A stretch of DNA of 64,000 bases, from contig CP054595.1 in NCBI GenBank assembly GCA_013347225.1, positions 4,274,415 through 4,338,414 on the forward strand, in the 5' to 3' direction. Shown in pieces: positions 24,266 through 33,108 of the stretch. This DNA comes from Candidatus Accumulibacter similis. GTDB lineage: Bacteria > Pseudomonadota > Gammaproteobacteria > Burkholderiales > Rhodocyclaceae. The notes beneath the pieces are model-generated. The model worked only from the letters and a program-made list of their open reading frames with translations, was not told where the DNA came from and ran no database searches. The stretch's first letter is position 1. Every line of letters begins with the position of its first letter. Position numbers and translations under genes: made by a program.

Positions 24266-24294
24266 AGACTAGCGAAAGGAGAACAAAGTTTCAA
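24266..24294 (-). promoter_or_regulatory. sigma-70-like promoter for the Bax-inhibitor-1 gene
   Basis: On the minus strand TTGAAA and TAGTCT are 17 bp apart, with four to five consensus matches each, about 40 bp upstream of the ATG at 24226. The local sequence is clearly more A+T-rich than its surroundings. Confidence 0.6.
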
Positions 24295-24563
24295 TCCCGG
24301 CGGCTCGTCGCCCGGTACCCGGGGCCGGCCGTTCTGGCCCGTGGCCGTCCTCGCCCGCCCCTCGCGCCGGCCGCACGTCTGAAGGAAGACCGGACCGTCC
24401 GTCGTCCGGTCCGCCCGCAATGCGCTGTCCGGCTACCCCCCCGCCTGCCGGGGCCGAGACCGGCGGCAGTGTCGTCCCCCGGTCTTGGCAACCAACGCCT
24501 GCCGGCGCCCGCTCGTGGCACCGGATTCGGCAATCCAGGATACTCTCGCCGTCTTGCCTCGTG

Positions 24564-24592
24564 TTGGTGCAGTGGCACGAGGATGCTAGCAT
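24564..24592 (+). promoter_or_regulatory. sigma-70-like promoter for the antiporter gene
   Basis: TTGGTG and TAGCAT are separated by exactly 17 bp, and a TG precedes the -10 by one base (TGCTAGCAT), giving an extended -10. It lies about 100 bp before the antiporter ATG. Confidence 0.5.
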
Positions 24593-24690
24593 CGGGACAG
24601 GTTGCGGATCGGCACCCGGGCGCGTCCGCAATGCAGAACGTGGGGACACGGCGCAATCAATGTACTGTCCCCGAAACAGGAGGTTGAAGC

Positions 24691-26436
24691 ATGGACCCGA
24701 AATCTTTCGTCTATTCCGCGGTGCTCCTCCTGGTCGTCGCGTCGATCGCCGTCGCCGTCTTCCGGCATTTCGGTCTGGGGTCGATTCTCGGGCTGCTGGT
24801 GACCGGCGTCATCGTCGGCCCGCACACGCCGGGTCCGTTCGTCACCACCGAGGTGGAGGACGTGCGTCACTTTACCGAACTCGGGGTGGTGCTGCTGCTC
24901 TTCCTGATCGGCCTCGAAATGAAACCGCGGCGACTGTGGGATTTGCGGCGGACGCTGTTCGGGCTCGGATCGCTGCAGATCGTCGTCTCGGCGCTGGTGA
25001 TCGCCGCCTACTTCAGCCAGTTCATGGCAAGCTGGTCGGTGGCGCTGCTGCTCGGCGCCAGCTTCGCGCTCTCCTCGACCGCCTTCGTCATCCAGATGTT
25101 GCGCGATCAGGGGGAACTCGCGAGCCGCCACGGGCAGACCGCTTTCGCGATCCTGCTGATGCAGGATCTGGCGGTGGTGCCGCTGCTGGCCGTGGTACCG
25201 GTACTCGCCGACACGGGACCGCTGCCCGGCGAGATGGCTCTGTGGAAGCAGCTCGCCGTGGCGGTGACGATGGTGGCCCTGGTGATCACCGCCGGGCGCT
25301 ACCTGGTACCCCGGCTGCTCGACCGGCTGGCGCGGCAGAACAACCGCGAGGCCTTCTTTCTCGCCGCCATGGCGGCGGTCTTCGCTGCCGCCATGGCGAT
25401 GGACCGCGCCGGCATGTCGATGGCCCTCGGCGCCTTCCTGATGGGAATGATGCTGTCGACCTCGCGCTACAGCCTGCAGATCGAGGCGACACTGGAACCG
25501 CACAAGGGGTTGCTGATGAGCCTCTTCTTCGTCGCCGTCGGCATGTCGGTCGACCTCGCGGCGCTCGCGCAGCACCCCTTCACCTTCGCCCTGCACGTGC
25601 TGGCGATCGTCAGCCTGAAGGTGGTCGTGCTCTACGGACTGTGCCGCATGTTCGGCAACGGCCGCGGCACCGCGGTGCGGGTCGCCTTCATGCTCGCCCA
25701 GGGTGGCGAGTTCGGCTTCGTCGTCTTCGGCGCGGCCAAGGCGCTCGGGGTCATCGACGACCTGGTGTTCGTCATGGCGGTGGCGGTCATCTCGCTGACG
25801 ATGCTGCTGACGCCGGTGCTGGTCAAGATCGGCAACCGGCTGGCGCAGCGGATGGACGACCGGTCGCTCGCTGTCGACCAGCAGCCCGACTACCCAACTG
25901 GCGGAGACGAGTCGCCGCCGCGGGTGGTGATCGCGGGCTACGGCCGCGTCGGCCACACGGTGGGAACGATCATGTCGTCGCTCGGCATCCCCTTCCTCGC
26001 TTTCGACGCCGACGCAGTACTCGTCGCCAAGTGGCGCAGCGAGGGTCATCCTGTCTTCTATGGTGACATCGGCAATCCGGAACTGCTGGCGAACGCCTCG
26101 CTGCAACTGGTCGAGCTCTTCGTGCTGACGATCGACGATCAGCACACGGCGCTGCGCGCCGCGACGCTGATCCGCGTGCACGCGCCGGCGACGAAGATCG
26201 TTGCCCGCGCGCGCGACCTGAGCACCTGCGACGCACTGCTGCAGGCGGGAGTGACCCTGGCCTTTCCGGAAACGCTCGAAGCGAGCCTGCGCCTGGCGGC
26301 GGAGAGCCTCGAAGCGCTGGGCATCTCGTCCGACGAAACCGGCATGCTGCTGCGCGGCGTTCGCAGCACCGACTATGCGCTGGTCCGCGCAGGACCGGAG
26401 GCGGCGCCGCAGCCAAAGCCGCCGACAGCGGACTGA
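24691..26436 (+). CDS. CPA2-family cation:proton antiporter with RCK domain (KefB/YbaL type)
   Basis: A 581-residue inner-membrane transporter. The first 385 residues hold about 12 membrane helices of the Na+/H+ exchanger fold, including LFLIGLEMKPRRL near residue 70 and LMQDLAVVPLL near 155, typical of CPA2 members. Residues about 405-530 form a Rossmann-type RCK/TrkA-N domain (VVIAGYGRVGHTVG) that probably binds NAD(H) or a nucleotide and gates transport. Relatives exchange K+ or Na+ for H+. A very good Shine-Dalgarno AGGAGG lies 8 bases before the ATG. No KefF/KefG-like ancillary subunit is adjacent. Confidence 0.92.
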   Translation: MDPKSFVYSAVLLLVVASIAVAVFRHFGLGSILGLLVTGVIVGPHTPGPFVTTEVEDVRHFTELGVVLLLFLIGLEMKPRRLWDLRRTLFGLGSLQIVVSALVIAAYFSQFMASWSVALLLGASFALSSTAFVIQMLRDQGELASRHGQTAFAILLMQDLAVVPLLAVVPVLADTGPLPGEMALWKQLAVAVTMVALVITAGRYLVPRLLDRLARQNNREAFFLAAMAAVFAAAMAMDRAGMSMALGAFLMGMMLSTSRYSLQIEATLEPHKGLLMSLFFVAVGMSVDLAALAQHPFTFALHVLAIVSLKVVVLYGLCRMFGNGRGTAVRVAFMLAQGGEFGFVVFGAAKALGVIDDLVFVMAVAVISLTMLLTPVLVKIGNRLAQRMDDRSLAVDQQPDYPTGGDESPPRVVIAGYGRVGHTVGTIMSSLGIPFLAFDADAVLVAKWRSEGHPVFYGDIGNPELLANASLQLVELFVLTIDDQHTALRAATLIRVHAPATKIVARARDLSTCDALLQAGVTLAFPETLEASLRLAAESLEALGISSDETGMLLRGVRSTDYALVRAGPEAAPQPKPPTAD

Positions 26437-26533
26437 GAGACGGATTCCCTGGCGGGCGTCGCTGCGGCACCTCGCCAGGCAGCGAAAGCGCGCTAGTATT
26501 CGCCTGTCGCCGCGTTTTCCGGACCCACCGACC

Positions 26534-27433
26534 ATGCTGCCGCCGATCCCGATCCGCTACGTCGAACCCGTCTATAGACCACCGAGCGAAGCCGCGTCGC
26601 TGATCCTGCCGCTGACCGACGGGTGCTCGTGGAACCGTTGCACCTTCTGCGAGATGTACACCGCGCCACAGAAGCAGTTCCGCGCCCGCGCCGAGGAGGA
26701 GGTCCTGGAGAGCATCCGGCTCACCGGCGAGCGCTGCGGCCATGCCGTGCGGCGGGTCTTCCTCGCCGACGGCGATGCGCTGGTGCTGCCGACCCGTCGA
26801 CTGCTGCGCGTCCTCGAGGCCATCCGCAGCCATCTGCCGGCGGTCCGGCGCGTCTCGAGCTACTGCCTGCCACGCAACTTGCGACGCAAGTCGACCGACG
26901 AATTGTGCCAACTGGCTGCCGCCGGGCTGTCGATCGCCTACGTCGGCGCCGAATCGGGCGACGACGAGGTCCTCGAGCGCGTGCACAAGGGCGAGACCTT
27001 CGCCTCGACGGCAGACGCGCTCGACCGGCTTGGCCAAGCGGGCATAACGCGCTCGGTGATGATCCTGAACGGCCTCGCCGGCCCACAGCTCTCGCTGCGC
27101 CACGCCGAGAACTCGGCGCGCCTGGCAAACGCAACACAGCCCGAGTACCTGGCGACGCTGGTCGTCAGCTTTCCACTCGGCGAGGAACGCTTCCGCGGCG
27201 CCTTCCCGGGGTGGCGACCACTCGACCAGCGCGAACTGTTCGTCGAGATGGAGCGCTTTCTCGAGCGGCTGGAACTTCAGCGGACAGTGTTTCGCAGCGA
27301 CCACGCATCGAACTGGCTGGTACTCAAGGGCACCCTCGACACCGACAAGCCGCGCCTGCTGCGCCAGTTGCGGCAGGCGATCGACGACCCGGCAGCAGCG
27401 CCGCTGCGGCCGGCGTGGGCGCGCGGACTGTAG
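26534..27433 (+). CDS. radical SAM protein with CX4CX2C cluster motif
   Basis: A 299-residue radical SAM protein. The Fe-S ligands are in GCSWNRCTFCEMY: Cys31, Cys36 and Cys39, i.e. CX4CX2C rather than the common CX3CX2C. The rest follows the TIM-barrel pattern, with FLADGDAL near residue 80 and YVGAESGDDEVL near 137-148 like the SAM-binding and GxES-type motifs of the family. There is no B12-binding or TRAM domain. The reaction is unknown. The upstream frame is open, but the ATG at 26534 begins the conserved part. The TAG stop is followed immediately by the ATG of the Sir2 gene. Confidence 0.87.
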   Translation: MLPPIPIRYVEPVYRPPSEAASLILPLTDGCSWNRCTFCEMYTAPQKQFRARAEEEVLESIRLTGERCGHAVRRVFLADGDALVLPTRRLLRVLEAIRSHLPAVRRVSSYCLPRNLRRKSTDELCQLAAAGLSIAYVGAESGDDEVLERVHKGETFASTADALDRLGQAGITRSVMILNGLAGPQLSLRHAENSARLANATQPEYLATLVVSFPLGEERFRGAFPGWRPLDQRELFVEMERFLERLELQRTVFRSDHASNWLVLKGTLDTDKPRLLRQLRQAIDDPAAAPLRPAWARGL

Positions 27434-28243
27434 ATGGACACCGCTGCTGCCTGTGGCGAACTGATCCGCCAGGCCGATGGGCTGCTGGTCACTGCCGGCG
27501 CCGGCATCGGCGTCGATTCCGGCCTGCCGGACTTTCGCGGACCTGGGGGATTCTGGGGCGTTTACCCGGCACTCGGCCGCGCCCGCATCGGCTTCGAGCA
27601 GATCGCCAATCCGGCCGCCTTCGCCGCCCGGCCGGCGCTCGCCTGGGGTTTCTACGGCCATCGCCTGAATCTCTACCGACGCACCGTGCCGCACGCCGGC
27701 TTCGCCATCCTGCGCCGGATCGGCGACGGCCTGCCGCAGGGCACTTTCGTGTTCACCAGCAACGTAGACGGCCAGTTCCAGAAGGCGGGTTTCGCCGCCG
27801 AACGGATCGTCGAGTGTCACGGATCGATCCATCACCTGCAATGCCTTGACGGCTGTCACGACGGCATCTGGCCGGCCGACGACTACCAGCCGCAGGTGGA
27901 CGAGGAGGAATGCCTGCTCCGCTCGGACTTTCCGCGCTGCCCGCGCTGCCGGGCAATCGCGCGGCCGAACATCCTCATGTTCGGCGACTGCGGATGGCTG
28001 CCCGAACGCACCGACGCCCAGGAAACCCGCCTGCACGACTGGCTGCGCCAGGTAAACCGCCTGGTCGTGATCGAGATCGGTGCCGGCACGAACATCCCGA
28101 CGGTGCGCCTGCTCGGTGAGCGGAGCCGCGGCAGGCTGATCCGCATCAACCCGAGCGAGCCGCAACTGCCACCCGGCAAGGGAGTGGCGCTCGCTGCCGG
28201 CGGCCTCGCCGGGCTGCGCGCCATCGCCGCCTGCCTTGAATGA
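27434..28243 (+). CDS. Sir2-family NAD-dependent protein deacylase
   Basis: A 269-residue sirtuin. GAGIGVDSGLPDFRG (22-36) binds NAD, TSNVDGQ (109-114) and the catalytic HG pair (His129) in ECHGSIHH are intact, and a structural zinc site is formed by Cys137, Cys141, Cys169 and Cys172. The late IGAGTNIPTVR block (near 217) is the second NAD site. The family removes acyl groups from lysines, with nicotinamide and O-acyl-ADP-ribose as products; some members ADP-ribosylate. The gene abuts the radical SAM gene (TAGATG) and is followed by a metallophosphoesterase gene 50 bp later, so the three are probably co-expressed. Confidence 0.92.
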   Translation: MDTAAACGELIRQADGLLVTAGAGIGVDSGLPDFRGPGGFWGVYPALGRARIGFEQIANPAAFAARPALAWGFYGHRLNLYRRTVPHAGFAILRRIGDGLPQGTFVFTSNVDGQFQKAGFAAERIVECHGSIHHLQCLDGCHDGIWPADDYQPQVDEEECLLRSDFPRCPRCRAIARPNILMFGDCGWLPERTDAQETRLHDWLRQVNRLVVIEIGAGTNIPTVRLLGERSRGRLIRINPSEPQLPPGKGVALAAGGLAGLRAIAACLE

Positions 28244-28293
28244 CTGCAACGCCCGATGCCACCCCACCACGGCGAACACCGGAAGGAAGCCGC

Positions 28294-29775
28294 ATGCCCA
28301 AGCTCCCCAACCTGCCGCGGCCGCTTGCCGCCAATCGTGCCGGTTGCCGCAGCGCGACGCTGCTGGCGACGCTCTGCCTGCTTGTCGGCTGCGCCGCGCG
28401 GCCCGCTGGCGAGGGAGCCACCCTCCACCGCTGGACGCAGCTCGGGCCGGACGGCCACATCAGCCTGCGCAGCATCGTCGACGGCACGGGCGACTGCCCG
28501 ACGGCAATCGTGGACGGCGCCGGCGTGCCGTTGCAGGTGCGCGCCGGCGCGACGGCGAGCGAGGCGCCAAGGCAGCTGCCGGACAACCCGGCTTTCCGGC
28601 CGGAGTTCGCCGTCACCGCCTGCGAGGCGACGCTGCCGGCCGCTGCACGCCAGGCGAGTATCGGCAACGATGCGCTACCGATGCCTGCCGCCGACCCACG
28701 CCGCATCGTCATTGTCGGCGACACCGGCTGTCGGATCCAGGTGCCGGCCCGCGGCACCGCGGATCCGATTCAGAATTGCGCCAGTGCGAGCGACTGGCCG
28801 TGGCCGCGACTGGCTGCCGCCGCGGCAGCGACGCGGCCCGATCTGGTGATTCACCTCGGCGACTATCACTACCGTGAATACTGCGACGATCCGGCACGCT
28901 GCGCGCCATTGCGCGCGCAGGGTGTCGTCATCGGCTACGGCTGGGCGGGCTGGCAGGCCGACTTTCTCGCCCCGTCACAGCCGCTGCTGGCAGCCGCACC
29001 CTGGATCGTCGTCCGTGGCAACCACGAGAACTGCGACCGCGGCGGTGAGGGGTGGATGCGTTTTCTGTCACCACTGCCCTACCAGCAATGCACAAACCAG
29101 GCCTACCGGACCGCCAGCCAGTCGGTGCTCGGCGACAACCTGACTGCCGACGCGTACCGCATCGAGTTGGGGGAGCGACTGACGCTGGTCGTCGCCGACA
29201 ATGCCGCGTTCGCCGACTACCTGCCGCTGGCACCAGCAGCGGACGATCTCGCCATCCTGCAGCGAACGCTGCGTGCGCTGACGACTGCGCCGGCCGGACG
29301 GCCGCTCTGGCTGCTGATCCACAAGCCACTGTGGTACGACCTGCTGCCGGCGGCAGCGCCGCCGAACGCGCTGCAGAGCCTGGCTCGCAGCGGCCTGCCG
29401 GCGAGCCTGCAGTTCGTCTTCTCGGGCCACGAGCACGCCTTCGCGACGCTCAACTTCGCCGGCAGCACCGGGCGGCCCGCGCAGGTCATCGTCGGCGCCA
29501 GCGGCACGCAGCTCGAAGCCTTCGATCCCCAGTCGCCCCTGTACGAAGGTGCAGCGCCCGGCAGCAGGGAGCAGACAGAGCCCGACGGCAGGCTCCATGA
29601 TGGCATCGCCGCCAGCAGCGGCATCGTCCTCAACCGCTACAGCTTCCTGCTGCTGGAACATGCGAACGACGGCTGGGAGGGCACGCTGATCGATGCCGAC
29701 GGCAGGACGATCAGCCGCTGCCGCCTGGATGGCGCGGGCAGGCAGGTCGACTGCAGCTTTCCGGCGCGGCCTTAG
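28294..29775 (+). CDS. metallophosphoesterase lipoprotein
   Basis: A 493-residue exported calcineurin-like phosphoesterase. The N-terminus has a lipoprotein signal with the lipobox LLVGC, so it should be anchored in the membrane. The phosphoesterase signatures are visible: VIVGDTGC (near residue 140), HLGDYHYRE (near 187), VRGNHENCD (near 240), IHKPLW (near 340) and FSGHEHAF (near 378). Together they make a two-metal site. The ATG at 28294 is preferred because GGAAGGAAG lies just before it, although the frame can also begin at 28240, overlapping the sirtuin stop. Substrate unknown. Confidence 0.88.
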   Translation: MPKLPNLPRPLAANRAGCRSATLLATLCLLVGCAARPAGEGATLHRWTQLGPDGHISLRSIVDGTGDCPTAIVDGAGVPLQVRAGATASEAPRQLPDNPAFRPEFAVTACEATLPAAARQASIGNDALPMPAADPRRIVIVGDTGCRIQVPARGTADPIQNCASASDWPWPRLAAAAAATRPDLVIHLGDYHYREYCDDPARCAPLRAQGVVIGYGWAGWQADFLAPSQPLLAAAPWIVVRGNHENCDRGGEGWMRFLSPLPYQQCTNQAYRTASQSVLGDNLTADAYRIELGERLTLVVADNAAFADYLPLAPAADDLAILQRTLRALTTAPAGRPLWLLIHKPLWYDLLPAAAPPNALQSLARSGLPASLQFVFSGHEHAFATLNFAGSTGRPAQVIVGASGTQLEAFDPQSPLYEGAAPGSREQTEPDGRLHDGIAASSGIVLNRYSFLLLEHANDGWEGTLIDADGRTISRCRLDGAGRQVDCSFPARP

Positions 29776-29792
29776 CTGCGACGACGCCTCCT

Positions 29793-31064
29793 TCAGTCTT
29801 CCCGGCGGGGACCGTCGCGGCGGAACGGCAGGTGGGTGGCAGCCTCGTCGCGGTATCCGACCACCGATTCCTTCTGCGCCGTCAGATGGCGGGCAAGCAT
29901 CTGGCGCATGCCGGGATCGGCTATCCAGTGCGCCGAACGGACGAGCGTTGGCTGGAAGCCGCGCGCGAGCTTGTGCTCGCCGCCGGCACCGGGCTCGAAA
30001 CGGCGCAGCCCGTGACGCAGGCAGTAGTCGATTCCCTGATGGAAGCAGAGTTCGAAGTGCAGGCCGGGGTGGTTGCCGCGGCAGCCCCAGTAACGCCCGA
30101 ACAGGGCCTCATCGCTGCGAAAGCAGATCGCCACCGCGACCGGGGCACGCTGCGCGCGAGCGATGAAGACCACCATCCGGCGGCCCAGCGCCACCGCCAG
30201 ATCGGCGAAGCAATCGGCCGAGAAGGCGGCGTGATTGTTGAAGCGCTCGAAGGTACTGGCGTAAAGGGCGTGCAGCAGCGGCCATTCGGCGGGGTCGACC
30301 TGGTCGCCGTGCCGCGTCTCGATCGTCAGTCCGCTCTCGGCGACGCGCCGGCGCTCGGCGCGAACCTTGCGCCGCTTGGCGGCGCTGAAGGTCGCCAGAT
30401 GGCCGTCGAAATCGCCACAACCCGGGTCGAGCCAGTGGAACTGGACATCGTGGCTGAGCAACAGGCCCTCGCCCTGCAGCAGTTGGGCCTCGTCGTCGGT
30501 CGGCAGGGCGACATGCCATGATGAAGCACCAAGCCGGCCGACCAGCGCCTTCGCGCCGGCAACCAGTGCCTGCCGGACGGCCCTTGCCGGCACCCCGTCG
30601 GCGACCAGCAGCCGCGGCCCGCCGACCGGCGTGTGCGGCAGGCAGCTCATCAGCTTCGGATAGTACGGACGGCCGAGCTGACGCCAGGCCGCGGCCCACG
30701 CCCAATCGTAGATGAAGTCGCCGTGCGAATGATGCTTGCCGTACAGCGGCAGCAGCCCGACGACCTCACCGTTGGCAGCGGTCGCCAGCAGATGGCACGG
30801 CGTCCAGCCCGCTCCGGCAGCCGCCGCCCCGTGCGTTTCGAGGATCGTCAGGTAATCGGCGTTGAGGAACGGGTCGCCGGCCGGACAGAGCCGCTGCCAG
30901 ACCAGACGCGGAATGGCACTGGCCGACGGGCTGCTGCTGAGCGAGAGGCTGGCGGGCAAGGCGGGCTCCGGGACAAGGGACGTGCGACCGGGTGTGGCAG
31001 CCACTGCCAGCGGCCGCCGGCGTCGGCTGCGGGCAACGCATGTTGCCACAGACCGCGGCGCCAT
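29793..31064 (-). CDS. FemAB/GNAT-like acyltransferase (DUF482 family)
   Basis: A protein of about 423 residues (from ATG 31064) of the GNAT-like family annotated as peptidogalycan/FemAB-related N-acyltransferase. The recognisable region starts at VWQRLCPAGDPFLNADYLTILE and runs to the end, with GLLPLYGKHHSHGDFIYDWAWA in the first half (in pieces) and the YWGCRGNHPGLHFELCFHQGIDYC block (in pieces) near the C-terminal third, which is conserved in this family. The N-terminal 60 residues from this ATG are basic and not family-like; a GTG at 31004 is an alternative start. It faces pepD. Function in the cell is unknown. Confidence 0.8.
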   Translation of the reverse strand: MAPRSVATCVARSRRRRPLAVAATPGRTSLVPEPALPASLSLSSSPSASAIPRLVWQRLCPAGDPFLNADYLTILETHGAAAAGAGWTPCHLLATAANGEVVGLLPLYGKHHSHGDFIYDWAWAAAWRQLGRPYYPKLMSCLPHTPVGGPRLLVADGVPARAVRQALVAGAKALVGRLGASSWHVALPTDDEAQLLQGEGLLLSHDVQFHWLDPGCGDFDGHLATFSAAKRRKVRAERRRVAESGLTIETRHGDQVDPAEWPLLHALYASTFERFNNHAAFSADCFADLAVALGRRMVVFIARAQRAPVAVAICFRSDEALFGRYWGCRGNHPGLHFELCFHQGIDYCLRHGLRRFEPGAGGEHKLARGFQPTLVRSAHWIADPGMRQMLARHLTAQKESVVGYRDEAATHLPFRRDGPRRED

Positions 31065-31242
31065 GGCGATGCCGGCCTCGACGAAGCGCCACGGCAGTGC
31101 CCCCAGGCGACAACCGCTGCACGCCGGCAAGTCTGCAGTCGCGCGACCTCAATGCCCGGGCTGGCAGCGAAGCGCCCTTTTGCGTATCCTGTCCGCCGCC
31201 CGGCAGCCTGCCGCTGCCGGCACCTTCGAGCGAAACCCGAGC

Positions 31243-32751
31243 ATGATGCCTGCCGCCATCGACCCCGACCTCTCCGAGCTTGAGCCGGCTGCCGTCTGGC
31301 AGCACTTCGCGACGCTTTGCCGTACCCCGCGCCAGCCAAAGCGTGAGGGGCCGCTGCGCGACGGACTCCGGCGCTGGGCCAGCGACCGCCGTCTGGAAAC
31401 GATCGTCGATGCGGCCGGCAACCTGCTGATCCGCAAGGCGGCCTGCCGCGGCCGCGAGCGCGCACCCGGAGTCGTGCTGCAGGCGCACCTCGACATGGTC
31501 TGCCAGAAGATCCCCGCGAGCGCGCACGACTTTGCCCGCGACCCGATCCGGCCGCAGCGCCGCGACGGCTGGCTGGTCGCCGAAGAGACGACGCTGGGTG
31601 CCGACAACGGCATCGGCGTCGCGCTGATCCTCGCCGCCCTGGCGGATTCCTCGCTGCCACACGGGCCACTCGAAGCCCTGCTGACCGTCGATGAGGAGGC
31701 CGGCATGGGTGGCGCGCATGGCCTGGAGCCCGGACTCCTGCAGGGGCGACTGCTGCTCAACCTCGACACCGAGGAGTGGGGCGAGTTCTTCGTCGGCTGC
31801 GCCGGCGGCCTCGACGTGAATGTCCACCGGCCGGGTGCGGCACAGGAACTGCCGGCCGCCTGCGAAGTGTGGCGAATCGAACTGCATGGCCTGCGCGGCG
31901 GGCACTCGGGCGTCGACATCCATGCCCAGCACGGCAATGCCGTCAAGCTGCTGGTGAAGGTGCTGCGCGACCTCGAGCGTCGCTGGCCACTGCGCCTGGT
32001 CGAACTGACCGGCGGCTCGGCGCGCAACGCGCTGCCGCGCGAGGCTGCGGCGACGGTGGCGCTGCCGGTCGGCCACGGTGCTGCGCTGGCCGCCTGCCTG
32101 CGCGACTGGCAGGCGCGGCTGCGGCAGGAGTTGCTCGGCGTCGATGATCGACTGCGCATCGACTGCACGGCCGCCACCGCCGAACGCGCGCTGTCCGCCG
32201 CAGAGCAGGCGATCTGGCTCGCCTCGCTGCACGCCGCACCGCACGGCGTGCGCCGGCACAGCGTGCAACTGCCGGGAGTCGTCGAGACGTCGAACAACCT
32301 CGGCGTGGTGGCGATCACCGCTGACGGGGGTTCTTGCAGTTTCATGGTGCGCTCCTTGCTCGCCAGCGGCAGCGAGTCCCTGGCCGACGAGATCGTCAGC
32401 CTCTTCGCCCTCTCGGGAACGGTTGCCGAAAAGGCTGGCCATTATCCGGGCTGGGAACCGAATCCCGAATCGCCGCTGCTCGCCCTCTGCCGCTCCGTCT
32501 ACGCACGCGAATTCGGCGTCGAGTCGAAGGTGCAGGTGATCCACGCCGGCCTCGAATGCGGCCTGATCGCTGCCCGTTACCCGGGCGTCGACATGGTTTC
32601 CTTCGGGCCGACGATCCGCGGCGCACACGCGCCGGGCGAGCGCGTCGAGATCGCCACCGTCGGCCATTGCTGGCGGCTGCTGCAGGCGATCCTCGCCGCC
32701 GTCGCTGCCGTACCCGATGAGGCGTCGGTAACCGCGGTGCCGCGGCGATGA
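31243..32751 (+). CDS. pepD: aminoacyl-histidine dipeptidase (M20 family)
   Basis: A 502-residue zinc dipeptidase that cleaves Xaa-His and other dipeptides. The M20 metal ligands are visible in LQAHLDMV, GADNGIGV, VDEEAGMGG and LNLDTEEWGEFFVG, and the lid domain contains GLRGGHSGVDIH. The C-terminal part has VIHAGLECG. The length fits E. coli PepD (485). The ATG at 31243 is chosen because the domain begins right after (a second ATG follows at once); the longer open frame upstream crosses the divergent gene. It overlaps the DUF3820 gene by four bases (ATGA). Confidence 0.93.
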   Translation: MMPAAIDPDLSELEPAAVWQHFATLCRTPRQPKREGPLRDGLRRWASDRRLETIVDAAGNLLIRKAACRGRERAPGVVLQAHLDMVCQKIPASAHDFARDPIRPQRRDGWLVAEETTLGADNGIGVALILAALADSSLPHGPLEALLTVDEEAGMGGAHGLEPGLLQGRLLLNLDTEEWGEFFVGCAGGLDVNVHRPGAAQELPAACEVWRIELHGLRGGHSGVDIHAQHGNAVKLLVKVLRDLERRWPLRLVELTGGSARNALPREAAATVALPVGHGAALAACLRDWQARLRQELLGVDDRLRIDCTAATAERALSAAEQAIWLASLHAAPHGVRRHSVQLPGVVETSNNLGVVAITADGGSCSFMVRSLLASGSESLADEIVSLFALSGTVAEKAGHYPGWEPNPESPLLALCRSVYAREFGVESKVQVIHAGLECGLIAARYPGVDMVSFGPTIRGAHAPGERVEIATVGHCWRLLQAILAAVAAVPDEASVTAVPRR

Positions 32752-32960
32752 ACAGCGACGATCTGCCGTTGCTGCTGAGCTGCCGCATGCCCTACGGCAA
32801 ATACCACGGGCGGCCGCTCGCCGACCTGCCCGGCCGCTACCTGCACTGGTTCGCCCGTCGCGGCTTCCCGCCAAGCCGGCTCGGCCAGTTGCTGGCGCTG
32901 CTGCATGAGCTGGACCACAACGGCCTGACGGCGCTGCTCGATCCGCTGCGACAGCGCTGA
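32748..32960 (+). CDS. DUF3820-family small protein
   Basis: A 70-residue protein of the DUF3820 (putative quorum-sensing-regulated virulence factor) family. MPYGKYHGRPLADLPGRYL (residues 14-32) and the LHWFARRGFP that follows are the family hallmark. The molecular role is unknown. The start overlaps the pepD stop codon (ATGA), which argues that it is real and translated with pepD. Confidence 0.85.
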   Translation: MNSDDLPLLLSCRMPYGKYHGRPLADLPGRYLHWFARRGFPPSRLGQLLALLHELDHNGLTALLDPLRQR

Positions 32961-33087
32961 CCCGCCGTGCCGCCACGGTGCGACTGCGCCCGCATGGCCG
33001 GCGGCCGGCAACGGCAGGCGGGCCAGGGCGACGCGAGTGGAACGGCAGGCGCGGCGGCAGCGCCGCCGCCGCTTGTCCAAGAGCGCA

Positions 33088-33108
33088 TGAACGGCAACCA
33101 GCCGTTCA
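33088..33108. terminator. hairpin at the 3' end of pssA
   Basis: TGAACGGC and GCCGTTCA form an 8-bp perfect stem with a 5-base loop, overlapping the pssA stop codon. A second GC-rich hairpin (GCGGCGGC / GCCGCCGC) lies about 30 bases further on. Neither has a T run, so termination is only possible. They lie between the convergent pepD-DUF3820 and pssA transcripts. Confidence 0.4.

Larger units (their letters stand above)
24227..24690. other. 464-bp intergenic region with two divergent promoters
   Basis: This is the only gap over 300 bp in the window. It holds one promoter candidate toward the Bax-inhibitor-1 gene (24266-24294) and one toward the antiporter gene (24564-24592). Between them, about 24300-24560 is very GC-rich and has several short open frames on both strands, none of which has a recognisable product or a ribosome site. 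I see no tRNA-like or riboswitch-like structure. Confidence 0.6.

Noticed and set aside
24300..24560. Short open frames in the largest intergenic region
   Set aside because: They overlap on both strands, have no ribosome site and no family resemblance.
24586..26535. Long open frame (649 residues) on the minus strand opposite the antiporter
   Set aside because: It is rich in His, Gln, Arg and Asp with no domain, lies antisense to a gene with clear motifs, and is a typical by-product of high G+C codon bias.
25970..28279. Open frame of 769 residues on the minus strand across the radical SAM and Sir2 genes
   Set aside because: No recognisable motif; low-complexity composition; the plus strand has two clear families.
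30766..32976. Open frame of 736 residues on the minus strand opposite pepD
   Set aside because: Low-complexity and antisense to a well-supported dipeptidase.
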